The translations under genes and the position numbers were made by a program. Of a stretch of 64,000 bases of DNA, positions 43,088 to 52,730 are shown one piece after another. Every line of letters starts with the position of its first letter. Positions within the stretch are counted from its first letter, which is position 1. The notes beneath the pieces were generated by a model that was not told where the DNA came from, made no database searches, and saw only the letters and a list, made by a program, of their open reading frames with translations. The stretch comes from Durusdinium trenchii (lineage: Eukaryota > Sar > Dinophyceae > Suessiales > Symbiodiniaceae): assembly GCA_963970005.1 (NCBI GenBank), contig CAXAMN010003891.1:1398975-1462974 (forward strand). The letters are read 5' to 3'.

Positions 43088-44121
43088 GAGCTGCGGTGCT
43101 CTCGCCGCCGCCTTCGGGGCGTTTGACCGTCCCCATGCGTCTGACCGTGTTTCGTCAGGGTCCTTAGCCTAGCCTGGCTGCCGACGCTGCGATGTTGTAA
43201 GGGTTCAAGGGTGTTAGCCAGCCGTTTTGAGCTTCGGGGCTCCGGAGCGGTGCTCCCCCCAATTGGGGAAGCATGCCAGCGATCTCAATGGCCAGACATC
43301 TACGAAGCCTTTGCGAGATAAAAGCACGCGGATGAGTTCTGAGATGAGCACAAGGTCTTATTCATTTAGTTAATTTCATGTATAGATCGATCGTCTATGC
43401 CTCTCCATTTGGCCAAGACCTGATTCTACACCTGACCACGTGCATCTACCCTCAGCCGTGCATAGTGTACCTGGGGAATGTTCTATTTACATCTATTTAC
43501 CGTGGTTCCAGGACTTGGGGTGTTGAGTTTTGAGCGCACCCAGTTGGACAACCGGTGGCTGCTTGAAAATGACACGCCAACATGCTGGTGGTTCTTTTGC
43601 TCTTCAGCATGTTCAAGCTTGATCATGCCCATGGATACCTCGAAGATCCCGGCAAGAGACTGAAACGGGGTGAATACGCCTTGCCTTCAGAGAAGATAGA
43701 TATTTACGCAGCAAGGACCAGTGCTTCATTGACCCCATCTAGCTAGATGATGTGCATTTGTGACGACCCTGAGAAGCGAATGAACGGGACCTCCTCTCAA
43801 ATCCGTTCTCTGTGGACGTTGACAGCGGCATGACGAACGCCGAAAGGCATTGGGTTTCCTGCAGTGATTTTCACCGTTGATGACAGGAGTCGGGGACTCC
43901 TCCGAACCGAACTCACGTCCCGATGTGTTTGTCGTGAGATGTCTCGAGAGTCTGGAGAGAACGTCTTGAGAGTCTGGCAGACTGAAACCATGGAGTTTCT
44001 TTCAGGTCACCCTTCAGGTCAGGATTGGCATATTGGGGAAAACCTCACTCCAAACCAACAGGTGGAGTTCGTTCGGTTTCAATGGTGTCCATCAACGCAT
44101 CCGTCCTTGAACCGGCCACAG

Positions 44122-44193
44122 GACCCCGATGAGCGTGTACGAATCGAAGCACAGGGTGGTATTGTCGCCCGCCAGCGCGTGCGCCTCGGAGAG
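44122..44193 (+). CDS. PP2C phosphatase exon: RIEAQGG
   Basis: ACCGGCCACAG precedes DPDERVRIEAQGGIVARQRV then RLGE. 'E..RIe..GG.v' follows DHKP in PP2C proteins. The donor GAGAG/GTTGGG is likely; GGGAG/GTGACC, six bases later, is an alternative. The helix RIE and the Gly-Gly turn are intact. Confidence 0.82.
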
Positions 44194-44791
44194 GTTGGGA
44201 GGTGACCTTCGAAAGCAGTTCCTCTTGAGCGAAGAACCTGAAGTCTTCATGTACCCAGTGGATTCCACTGGTTACCTACGAAGGATTTTGCCTGGATCGC
44301 CTGGGTAGGGGGGAGGTTATGTATTGGAAGGGCTCCGAGAATTCAAGAATTCATGTGACATGTGACATGTGTGTTTCCCCAATATTTAGTGGGAGGAGAA
44401 GACAATAACAAGTGAAGTGAATTGATCGTAAGTTGTGGTGAAAGGACCCCATTCTGCTGTAGTGTAGGCTGGCATCACTTTGCTACTGTAGTGCAGGAAG
44501 GCTTGTTCAGCAATAGTGCTGCAAATGTTGTTGCAAAAAGTCCTTAACCACTTGAACGGGGAAGTTCAGGCCATGCACACTTGGTTTTTGGGGCATTTGG
44601 TGGAGAGTTTCTTCCACACGCATTGACCTGTTGTTGTTTGTTCCGGCTAACGGTTCGTAAACCTCGCAAACGCACCCTGACCACCCATGAAAGATCATAT
44701 CATGAAAGCATTCCTGGCAGCTTGCAGATGTTTTTTGGGGGTGAAAGGGGGGCCAGAACAAACCCAGCTCCCTGGGTGTTTTCGTTGGCAG

Positions 44792-44893
44792 CCTCTGAGG
44801 TATTTGGACGAATGGCCTTATGTGGGCCTCAACATGTCCCGGTCTTTGGGAGATGCCAAGCTCCACCAAGTGGGCGTCTCTGACGTGCCCGAT
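44792..44893 (+). CDS. PP2C phosphatase exon: GLNMSRSLGD
   Basis: After TTCGTTGGCAG the frame reads PLRYLDEWPYVGLNMSRSLG then DAKLHQVGVSDVPD, ending at a textbook donor GAT/GTGAGT (44894). 'GLaMSRslGD' followed by 'vGv...Pe' is the strongest PP2C marker after SDG, and this form is common in protist PP2Cs. The minus-strand 156-codon frame over it is a shadow. Confidence 0.9.
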
Positions 44894-45146
44894 GTGAGTG
44901 CCTTGGGATGAAGAAGGAATGCATGGACCTGGTTTGGTGGATTTGAGGCGCTTCCCGAACTGGTTGAATCCAAGCACCTGGGGAATGTGTTATTCTTTCC
45001 AGGTGCCTGAATAAAGCAAATCCATGAGAACCAGTGACCCCAAGTGAGTGGATCATACTGGACGTGACAGGGGTACCCCTACCCGACCCCAAGTTCGGCA
45101 CCGCTGTATCTACAATGTGTGACTGTCCCCTCCAGATGTTGCCATG

Positions 45147-45230
45147 CCAACAGAGGTTGCAGGACCCGACTGTTCGACTCTCCCAGTTGGGTACCTCAGG
45201 TGACGGGTCCTAACGGGTCCTACAAGGTCA
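45147..45230. mobile_element. Family B element in a phosphatase intron
   Basis: CCAACAGAGGTTGCAGGACC, the GTTCGACTCTCCCAGTTGGGTACC block and AGGTGACGGGTCC all match family B. The right inverted tip is missing or replaced. Confidence 0.5.
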
Positions 45231-45289
45231 CACAAAAGCCTCTCACTTGGACGATCTTGGACGTTCGGCGTGTCGTCGTGCAAAAACGG

Positions 45290-45408
45290 TGCAGGCACGG
45301 TGTTTCTGGACGCCGTCAAAGGCGAAGAGGAGCACAAGCCGCAGCCGCTGGGTCGGAAGTCGTATACCCTCCCTCCCGCAAACAAGTGGGCACCTCCCTG
45401 TTTGGTAT
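45290..45408 (+). CDS. Candidate exon inside the phosphatase interval
   Basis: The frame AGTVFLDAVKGEEEHKPQPL then GRKSYTLPPANKWAPP, open to a TAA at about 45408, is strongly protein-like. It lies between the SRSLGD exon and the ASDG exon, but its likely phases do not join either neighbour directly. It could be an insertion in the domain, an alternative exon or a chance frame. The acceptor is AACGGTGCAG or further upstream (SWTFGVSSCKN is open before it). Confidence 0.4.
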
Positions 45409-46230
45409 AAGGACGAATCGTCGTTGGGGCCATGCCGGCCCCACATAAACTATGCTGGTCCCCCCAAAGATAGGGTATGATTGGTATATGTTGGTATGGT
45501 CACTGATTGGGGACATTTGTTTGGTTTGAGGATCAACCTGGGTCTATCATGGCCATGCCATCCACCAAAGCCATGATGGCAACATCTATCCCCAAAGCGT
45601 GAGTTGTCTTCGGTTGAAAGCAGAGGTTGCTTTGTGCGGACAAGCACTCGCTTGTGCACTGTTGTTTTTCTCGCTTATGCACCGGAAATGGAGCATACTT
45701 TCCGTTGCACAAGCGCGTGTTCCTTTGAGTTTGTTCAGGAACGTTGCGGTTTGGGAGACACATATCAATGTCTGAACCCAATAGATAGTTTGGCGGTTGA
45801 AGCTCCTTTCACCTTCTCCCCTTTGATTCCGTGCGCAGATGGGTGTGCTTGGCCGTGCGCAACGAAGGGTGCCCAACAGATGAGATAGATGGGGGTTGTC
45901 CGTTCTGACCTGTAACAGTCGGTGAATTATCACTATTTTAGAGAAAGGCCTGCCACCAGGCCCCATCATCATTGTTACAGGCATTAGGATATACCCAAGG
46001 GCCCAAGGGATAGAATCAAAGGGAACAGTATAGAGGACTTTTGGTCAATAGCCTCTTGGGGGGTGATTCGGAGTGTCCCAAAACCACCGAACTTGGAAGG
46101 TCTTTTTTAGTTCAAGAGCGTCTTCTTACTGGCATATCCGTCTTAAAACAATGAGCGCCCCAACAGAAAATCATGATTGACTCCTCACTTCTCAAACAAA
46201 AAAAGACTTTGGGGGTTCGCTGCTCCTTGG

Positions 46231-46402
46231 TATGGGGAACCCTAGGAGCCCTCAAGGGACTGCAGATCAGGACCGATATCGGAGGACAGATCAGGACCCA
46301 TATGATACCATCGAGAGTGGAAACCTGCGGGGGGGTCATGTTCGTTGGTGGAAAGTGTATTTCGGGGGGTCTAACCACCGAACCTGTGGAGTTGTAGGGT
46401 TC
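46231..46402. repeat. Family A element, partial
   Basis: GGGGGGTCTAACCACCGAACCTGTGG near its right side repeats the family A core seen at 11089. The left part is hard to align. Confidence 0.35.
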
Positions 46403-46442
46403 AAAGGATTCTGGAAATCACCGGGCTTGGCGCTGGTTGGAG

Positions 46443-46540
46443 ATTCCAAGGTTCCTGGTCGTGGCCTCTGATGGTGCACCCTGGCAAGAGTTTGGACCGT
46501 TTCCGGAGAAGCTAATCGAATTGATGAAAAGGATGAAAAG
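46443..46540 (+). CDS. PP2C phosphatase exon: FLVVASDG
   Basis: GGTTGGAG precedes a phase-0 frame IPRFLVVASDGAPWQEFGPF then PEKLIELMKRMK. 'FLvlASDGvW' is the PP2C motif whose Asp helps bind metal. The intact ASDG and its phase, which follows directly from the exon ending at 44893, support it. About six residues expected between DVPD and FLVV are lacking. The family usually has SDGVWEF. Here GAPWQEF carries one extra residue, or else the exon ends soon after SDG and splices to VGDF in the exon at 47125. The end at 46540 (AAAAG/GTCACT) is provisional. Confidence 0.78.
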
Positions 46541-47124
46541 GTCACTTGAAGAAAAAGTGCTCTCTCATAGAAGGCAATGCATCAGCAAGAAGATAAGAGT
46601 CACAGACGCTCGATGTATACAATAACAGCCTCAATGTACAGGTGAATATGCCATGCGAGTATTGGGAGGCCCTAGATGTTACCCCACATGCTACCCACGA
46701 TATCAAACTATAGTACACATGCAATACTTGCATGTAACACACAACACCCATAACAACCGTATACTACGGTGTTGGTATGTTATCCTCCCTGTGACCACCA
46801 TGGCTTCTAAAGGCACATGGTCTTTCTCGAGGGCTGGCGCTGTTTCAGGGGGGTTTCTGCGGACCCGGGAGGGTGGTGTTCGAGTGGTGAGGAGCAATGG
46901 GTGTGGAGTCTGGAGTGGTTTTTTTTGGGGGCCCATGGGATCCGCGTATAGTCTATGTAAGATTATCTAGATCAGTCAGGATAGTGTATATATATATATA
47001 TATCTGTAATATATATATATATAAATTACTTTGAGGTGTTTGGTACCTGTTTGGTAGTTTGCAGTCTCCATGTTTGACCCAAACTTGGCAGATCGGGTCC
47101 AGCTGCCAACATCGCGTGGCTCAG

Positions 47125-47214
47125 GTAGGTGACTTCACCACGGCGGAGGAGGCAGCGACGTTGGTGGGCCGCTGCCTGCGCAAGGGCTGCTTGGAACAGT
47201 GTTTTCTTTAGGGT
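47125..47214 (+). CDS. PP2C phosphatase exon: helix after SDG
   Basis: CGTGGCTCAG precedes VGDFTTAEEAATLVGRCLRK then GCLEQCFL, open to a TAG near 47210. In PP2Cs the segment after SDGVW is 'eF.s.qEav.iv..c', which this matches well (VGDFTTAEEAATLV). The Trp of the family is Gly here. The donor is unclear. The 146-codon minus frame over it is a shadow. Confidence 0.65.
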
Positions 47215-47525
47215 TTCTGGTGTTTTTTGGGGTGTAATGTAGACTCTTGATTGGATTTCAACCCCCCATATGATAAGTCTAAAGATGTCTAAAGCAACAT
47301 CATGGCACCAGGAGACCGACCGGTTAGAGGACCTGGTGGAAGGTACAGTGAAGACCGCTGATCTGGTGGAGGCTCCAGGTGCCATGCCCCAGGTCGGCTC
47401 GTTTTGGTTGGGAGGGTGAACTCTAAGCCTATGGGTCATGGAATGAGAAAAGCCTCTGAGACCCAAGCCTATGGGTCTCTAAGCCTATGGGTTTTTGTTG
47501 GGGGGGTGAACTCTAACAAACTGAG

Positions 47526-47622
47526 TCTACACTCCCTAGACCTCCTGCCCCACCTTCTCAGGTAGGGACCCGGGTCCTCAGCCCCACCTTCGAAACGGAG
47601 GTGGGCCAGGAGCCCTTGGGAC
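47526..47622. repeat. Family A element, diverged
   Basis: CCCTAGACCTCCTGCCCCACCTTCTCAGG at the left and CGAAACGGAGGTGGGCCAGGAGCCC at the right. It belongs to the subfamily with the GGGCCAGGAGCCC right tip. Confidence 0.5.
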
Positions 47623-47978
47623 GGTTTTTTGAGAGAAGCCTCAATAACATTGATGGGATTGATTCATCAAGCCCCCTTTGTGATTAGTGATGGGCAGCTT
47701 ACATGGATGGGAGTGTTGCCTTACTTTTGAGGGTGGCATTCATTGGTCACTTCACTTGGCCATTCGAGTCACCTCCAGCCGAGGCCAAGGCCCACAGACA
47801 GCTGCAGAGATGCTGGCCACTTGGACTGTCCAAAACCGCTTCGAATTTGGATGCGAGCCAGGTGGCTGGAGCGTGTTTCCAAGCAGGTGTGCATTTCAAG
47901 AGGGAGGTCTCCTGCGGTAGTCTTGAGGCTTAGGAGCGTGTGTCCAAGAAGGTCGCAGCTGCGGTAGTCTTGAGTGAG

Positions 47979-48053
47979 AAGATGGTTGGGGTGGGTGCCA
48001 GGGCGGTCGAACAGTCTAACCACCTTCTGAGGATATGGTTGGAGCACTAGGGA
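47979..48053. repeat. Family A element, partial
   Basis: GTTGGGGTGGGTGCCAGGGCGGTCGAACAGTCTAACCACCTTCTGAGGATATGGTTGGAGCACTAGGG. The right half is complete and the left tip is missing. Confidence 0.5.
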
Positions 48054-48366
48054 CAATACCCATAGGGTCCAGGAACCTTTGTACTTCGGATGGTCGAACG
48101 GATGTGAGTTCATGCTTGCAGAGAATGGTCGTGGCCTGGGGCCAAATCGCACGCAGGACGTTTGATTCGGATGGTCCTGGACCCTTAGGGAGAACTACCC
48201 GGGCTGCCCGGGCTTCTTGCTACTTACGTAGCTTCTTAAGAATTGTTACTACAATAGTAGTAATGGCCTCCAACCTAATAGCGATGGTCTCCACCTAGTA
48301 GCTTCTTGCCACTTAGTGGCCATTGCTTTTTGGCCCTCTCGCTTCGTTCGCTTGCCATCCCCACAG

Positions 48367-48455
48367 GTGAGACATGCTCAAGAGGCTTGGCAGGCTGAGA
48401 CGCCGGAGCTGGACCGCCGGAGCTGTTTCCGGCCGCGCGGCGGGCCGCGACGTAC
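48367..48455 (+). CDS. PP2C phosphatase, penultimate exon (probable)
   Basis: GCTTGCCATCCCCACAG is a good acceptor. The frame reads VRHAQEAWQAETPELDRRSC and continues Arg/Pro/Gly-rich. Just before the final DDIT, PP2Cs have a helix '..a...a...W...e......' and AQEAWQAETPELD fits it. The donor is either GCGAC/GTACTC (48456), whose phase joins the final exon if that begins at the AAG/ACCGACC site (49155), or an earlier unrecognised one. Confidence 0.6.
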
Positions 48456-48508
48456 TCAGAGCATCTCATGTTAGCTCGATCAGAGTTATATACCTTTGTA
48501 GGACACTT

Positions 48509-48604
48509 CCCTAGGGCTCCAACCACCTTCTCAGAAGGTAGTCAGACCCCCCTGGCACCCACCCCAACCACATTCGAAACGGAGGTGGGCCAGGAGCCCT
48601 AGGG
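48509..48604. mobile_element. Family A inverted-repeat element
   Basis: CCCTAGGGCTCCAACCACCT at the left and GCCAGGAGCCCTAGGG at the right, with the core CCCCCCTGGCACCCACCCC. The flanks are CTT and TTT. It begins about 50 bases into the last intron of the phosphatase gene. Confidence 0.7.
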
Positions 48605-49202
48605 TTTATACCTGAAAGTGACCCATCCATCTTAGGTGAACCGCCAGCGAACTTAGATGGTCTTAGATGGTCCTGCAGGTCACCCAACCTTTTGGAGTCA
48701 CCTGTTCAGGAAGGTACGTGGATCGCCTGCAGGTCACCCAACTTTGGAGGATTGGGGCGCGCGCTTATATAATCTTATATAGCTTGTCCGTTCGGTCACC
48801 ACGTGTTGCTTCATGTTGCCAGCGCCTTCACGCGACCGCACGCGACCTTCGGCTTCGGCTTCGGCTTCGTTCAGCTTCAGCACTCGGCTTCCTTCGTTCC
48901 CATCCGTCCGTTCGGGTTCGGGGGGGGCAGAAGATGGGAGGGGCACCGAGACCTTGAGAGGTGCTGTTAAGGGGGTGGAAAGACTATATATGCTTCGTAA
49001 ATGTCGAAACCTGACACCAGCAGACCTAACAATATACCTATAGCAATTCCTAATTTAAGATGTTTATTAATGATTTGGTCAGCTATTGATACTGCTATCG
49101 ATATATATATAGCTGAATTGACAAATCTTGGTTTTTTCCCCCTTGGCTTCGCAAGACCGACCGACCTCTGCTCGCGCGGCGGCTTTCCGTGGGCGCGGTC
49201 AG

Positions 49203-49238
49203 GACGATATCACCGCGATCGTGGTGGACATCGACTAG
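49203..49238 (+). CDS. PP2C phosphatase, final exon: DDITAIVVDID stop
   Basis: GGCGCGGTCAG precedes DDITAIVVDID and a TAG at 49236-49238. 'DDiTaivv.i' is the C-terminal metal-binding strand of PP2C phosphatases, and a stop directly after it is normal. The frame is also open upstream to an AAG acceptor at 49155, which would add an Arg/Ala-rich stretch. Confidence 0.85.
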   Translation, partial: DDITAIVVDID

Positions 49239-49775
49239 GCCGGTGAGACTTGGAGGTCGGTCCCCTCAGTTCACACGCGGACGGTGGACGTGGGTGTATG
49301 TGGGTGTGTTGCTTCCATTTCAGCAGCGTTTATAGGGTTTAGGATCCCTAGATTGATGGATGTTTTTTTTTTTTTTGAAAATCCATGGAACTGCGTGGAT
49401 GGTTTGGGTCTCAGACCACGTGTGGATCTGTGGCCTGGCTCCTGAAAAACTGTTCCCCTTTCGGTGAAGGTGACTGACTCGAGGGCCAGTTGCCTTGGAA
49501 GGGATGTGGTGGTGGCTGGGAGGTCTAACAGTCTAACAGGCCCCCAAATGCCTCCAAGAAGTCTTTCACAAGTCCAGGACAGACCTTCAAAAATGCCTCC
49601 ACATGTCTCCAAGACCTTCAAAAAGTCCAGGACCGTGAGGAAGAGGCTTGTACCGAACTGTACCTATACTTGCATGGGTAGCTGAGAGTGCTGGTATCAC
49701 CTTGGGCCCTCTCCAAAAGCATTTGGGTTGGCCACCAATTCAGAAGTGAAACCATGTGAAACCGGGGCACTGCAG

Positions 49776-49962
49776 CAGCCCAGCCCAGCCGCAGGAAGCC
49801 GGCGTCGCCCGCTCCGCGGACGTCACAAAGTACTGGACGACCTGCGACCGCGGGCCGCCTTCGGAGCGCCCAAAAGAAGGGGCCGCCTTCGGAGCGCCGA
49901 CTGGACGACCTGCCACGGAGGAATTGGATGGAATTGGGAACTGGTTGAAGAATCACTCACCG
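49776..49962 (+). CDS. Candidate exon, frame uncertain
   Basis: GGCACTGCAG opens a GC-rich block with two good plus frames. One has EAGVARSADVTKYWTTCDRG then PPSERPKEG and ends LDGIGNWLKNHSP at a donor ACCG/GTGTGA. The other has RGRHKVLDDLRPRAAFGAP. The first agrees with the donor. Unknown family. Confidence 0.4.
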
Positions 49963-50545
49963 GTGTGAGAGAGCAGGGATCGTCGAACGAGCCCAGAGCT
50001 GCTTTGCTGTGAAGCTCCTCAGAGTTCCTGCATGATCCAACCGATCTGGTGTGGGTCGGACGGTGAGTCGAACGCGGCACCCTCCATGTACCATGGTCCC
50101 AAGGTTGTGGGCCCACACCCACAGAGGCATGTTTGAAAGACTTCTTCCTGCCACAGAGGCCCTAGCCTTCAAAGACCATTACAAGATATTACAAGAATGG
50201 GACAGACCTGGTGATGTAGTGTCCAAAATCTATTAAACTATATATAGTTCTTTGGAATTCAGACCATTCAACCAATGGTGCTTTGAATCCTAGGGTTGAA
50301 GCTGGCTTCAATATGTCAGGCGCCATAAAGTCCGAGGAAAGCGTGGCTCAGGTGCGCGTTCGAGGGCTTCGCCAGGCAGCGGGTTGGTAATCGCATGTAA
50401 TTGCTTACTTTTGGGGGTGACCCCCCCAAGTATAGGTGGATGGGAGGTACAGTTCCCCAAAATGGGTCTATATATTGGGCTGGCGGTCAACTGAGACAAT
50501 TCAGGGTATGCATTTCCCATTTTTGTCTAGAGAAAACATGTCTAG

Positions 50546-50700
50546 AGCAGATGCCATGCTGGTCGAGACGAGACGAACCAGACGTGAGGAACCAGACCGA
50601 CTTCAGACGACTGGACCCTCCGTCGATCTGCGGAAGCTGCCGAACCGAAAGTGTCATGAGTTACTACGACTGGAGCCGGAGGTTGATTTGGCTTCTGGAG
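50546..50700 (+). CDS. Candidate exon, upstream half of introner-split frame
   Basis: The frame reads ADAMLVETRRTRREEPDRLQ, then TTGPSVDLRKLPNRKCHELL, then RLEPEVDLASG, ending at GGAG (50700). Reading resumes without a shift at 50802 if the 101 bases between are spliced as a GC-AG intron. Charged, helix-forming composition. Family unknown. The left boundary (TCTAG) is a guess. Confidence 0.5.
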
Positions 50701-50801
50701 GCACTAGCCTCCCAACAATCATGGAAGTGGACAACCCGTCTTGGTAGAGGAAAGTAGTCTTCCAAGGGGCCACTGTCCACTTCCATGATTGTTTCAGGGA
50801 G
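50701..50801 (+). mobile_element. Introner-like element (candidate GC-AG intron made by a MITE)
   Basis: The element carries a perfect 20-base inverted repeat: AACAATCATGGAAGTGGACA at 50714-50733 and its complement at 50774-50793. It is bounded by an eight-base direct repeat, GGAGGCAC, at 50697-50704 and 50798-50805, as a target duplication would be. Each copy holds AG/GC or AG/G. Cutting at GGAG/GCAC on both sides removes one copy plus the insert as a 101-base GC...AG intron, and the flanking reading frame joins exactly. Insertion thus appears to have created its own splice sites. Confidence 0.65.
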
Positions 50802-50900
50802 GCACGAAGTGCGTCGATCGCTGTCGGGCTTCAGGAACGTCATCGACACAACCCGGGGAAGAGAAGCTCGCACCGGCGACACGTCGCGGCAGCATTCCTG
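50802..50900 (+). CDS. Candidate exon, downstream half of introner-split frame
   Basis: Continuing the frame of 50546-50700 gives GTKCVDRCRASGTSSTQPGE then EKLAPATRRGSIPGK. A different frame (RHEVRRSLSGFRNVIDTTRG) is also open and would fit splicing at TTTCAG (50797). I prefer the first because it restores the pre-insertion frame. Confidence 0.45.
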
Positions 50901-51253
50901 GCAAGACACATGGTTTTGGTATGTGAACACCTGTTTTGGGAAACAAGCTCCACTTCAATCCACACGCCACACGCCACATCTACCAGCAAACCGGACATGC
51001 CTATGTAGGCTCCACAGCACTTGCATCCCACACGAGAACAATAGGGCCGTTGTTCTTTTCTCGCACTCACCAGGGGGGGACTGGATGGACTGAGGTGAAC
51101 GGTTCGGTTTGACTGGTGCTGATGGTTTGCATGGTCTGCTATTGAATTATTGGGTTAGCAGTTTGCACATGTTTAGAGCTTGTGACATGACCTTAGCTGA
51201 TGTTGGAGTCAGAGATCGTCAGATGTCGGAGTCACATTGGTCGACATCCTCAG

Positions 51254-51328
51254 TCACCACGAAACCGCCGCCGGTTTCGCCACTGCCGGTTTCCCCGCTG
51301 GATTCTCCGAACATCCGCAGCAACTGCG
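51254..51328 (+). CDS. Candidate exon, frame uncertain
   Basis: The CATCCTCAG acceptor and a CTGCG/GTGTTT donor bound 75 bases open in all three frames. The two best frames are HHETAAGFATAGFPAGFSEH and VTTKPPPVSPLPVSPLDSPN. I cannot choose. Confidence 0.35.
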
Positions 51329-51406
51329 GTGTTTGGGTCCGCACCGCGAGAACGACCACTCACGGGATCTAGACCAGCAAGTCATCGGCAGTGATCTTGC
51401 AGCAAA

Positions 51407-51512
51407 CTGTCAGTACAGGGCAAATCCATAGGTGTTATGAAGTACAAGATGACTCAAGATGGCTTCACAGGGCAAATCCATAGGTGTTATGAACACATGA
51501 ATCCATAGGTGT
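51407..51512 (+). repeat. Imperfect direct repeat
   Basis: CAGGGCAAATCCATAGGTGT(TATGAA) occurs twice about 50 bases apart, and AATCCATAGGTGTT a third time at about 51491. Noncoding. Confidence 0.8.
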
Positions 51513-52192
51513 TTCACAGCAGCACACACACCAGCAGTACGCAGTACATTAAAGCTGTTCCTTCCGATGTTTGTGCTGCTGTGATGTTCCGATGTCCTAG
51601 TGCTTGTTTCCGATGACAGTCAGATGTGTCGTTCAAACAGCCATCAGACTGTTGAAGCTGCTCCTTTCTGGCTAGCACGGGGTCTTCACAGAAAAGCAAC
51701 TTCAAGGACATGAGTCAGCTTTCCATGAGCAGCTGTCAGCAAGGCCTTAAGGGAAGCAACCCAAACCACGCAGCAGATTGGGAAGAGGCACTATGTTTCA
51801 CCAAATTCTGCGATGAGCCAACGTGACAGACTGGTGTTGTGCTGCCGTGGCTGATGGGACACCAGGAATTGCAAAGGGATACATGTTTGCCGCCATTTTT
51901 TGTTGCTTTGGATTGTTTTTTTTGAGCAATAGCCGGGAAGGGACGACCATTTCTCCGATGTTTGTGGACATGATTCATGATTGTTCTATCTACGTTGGAA
52001 TGGTTTTCCTTTGATCCCCACTTGAGATACCCTCTTCTTTCGCTTTGCTGTTGAAACGGCAGCCATGTTTGTCCGGCAGAATTGCCATGCCTGTTTCGGA
52101 TACCTACGGTGGGGCTCAGTAACGCTCCAGGAATCGATCTACCAAACGCGGTGAGGGTCAATAAACGGGGGTCAATAAAGGAGTGTTCTTCC

Positions 52193-52281
52193 CCTAGGGC
52201 TCCAACTACCTGAGAAGGTGGTTGGGGTGGGTGCCAGGGGGGGTCTAACTACCTTCTGAGAAGGTGGTTGGAGCCCTAGGG
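52193..52281. mobile_element. Family A inverted-repeat element, TTC-flanked
   Basis: Near-symmetric ends, CCCTAGGGCTCCAACTACCT and AGGTGGTTGGAGCCCTAGGG, with the core GTGGGTGCCAGGGGGGGTCTAAC. TTC stands immediately on both sides (52190-52192 and 52282-52284). One of the best-preserved copies, 89 bases. Confidence 0.78.
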
Positions 52282-52675
52282 TTCAGTACTCATGGAGTGT
52301 TTGGGCTGGGATTGGTACAAGCAAGACGTTTTTTCCGCACTGGTGTTCGAGCTGACCGAACGGGCATCCGTCGTGAACGAGGCAGTCTCATCACACTTTG
52401 TGTGAGGGTTGTTTGATAAGAGATCTCCAAAACGACCGTGTGATACGACCTTATGCCTTTCTGGAGAATCCTAACAAAGTCACCTGCACAAGCGGAACCT
52501 TAAGGCAGCAAGCAACGTGAAGAAGATTCGGAAGATTGAGCTTTCTCAGCAGGGTGAGCGTGTTGATTCTGCTCAATCTGCCGTTGGTTCTCTCATCAAC
52601 TGACCCTATACCTTTGCTGTCAAGAATCTCCACTTCCGGCTTTTCCTGGTGTTGTCCCCTTTTTTTTGCGCCCAG

Positions 52676-52730
52676 GAAACGGCGGTAGCGAGCTGGAAAG
52701 GCCCAGAGATATTGGAGTACCCGAAGGAGG
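52676..52730 (+). CDS. Candidate exon, unknown protein
   Basis: A strong pyrimidine tract and GCGCCCAG precede ETAVASWKGPEILEYPKE, with a donor GGAG/GTGTCA. The frame stays open further (VSARKSCTSEKSVWHLATRV). The minus strand is also open here. The acceptor quality favours plus. Confidence 0.45.

Noticed and set aside
44507..44977. 156-codon minus-strand open frame
   Set aside because: It is antisense to the GLNMSRSLGD exon of the phosphatase, the most secure exon in the window.
47026..47466. 146-codon minus-strand open frame
   Set aside because: It overlaps the plus-strand PP2C helix exon (VGDFTTAEEAATLV), which has family support.
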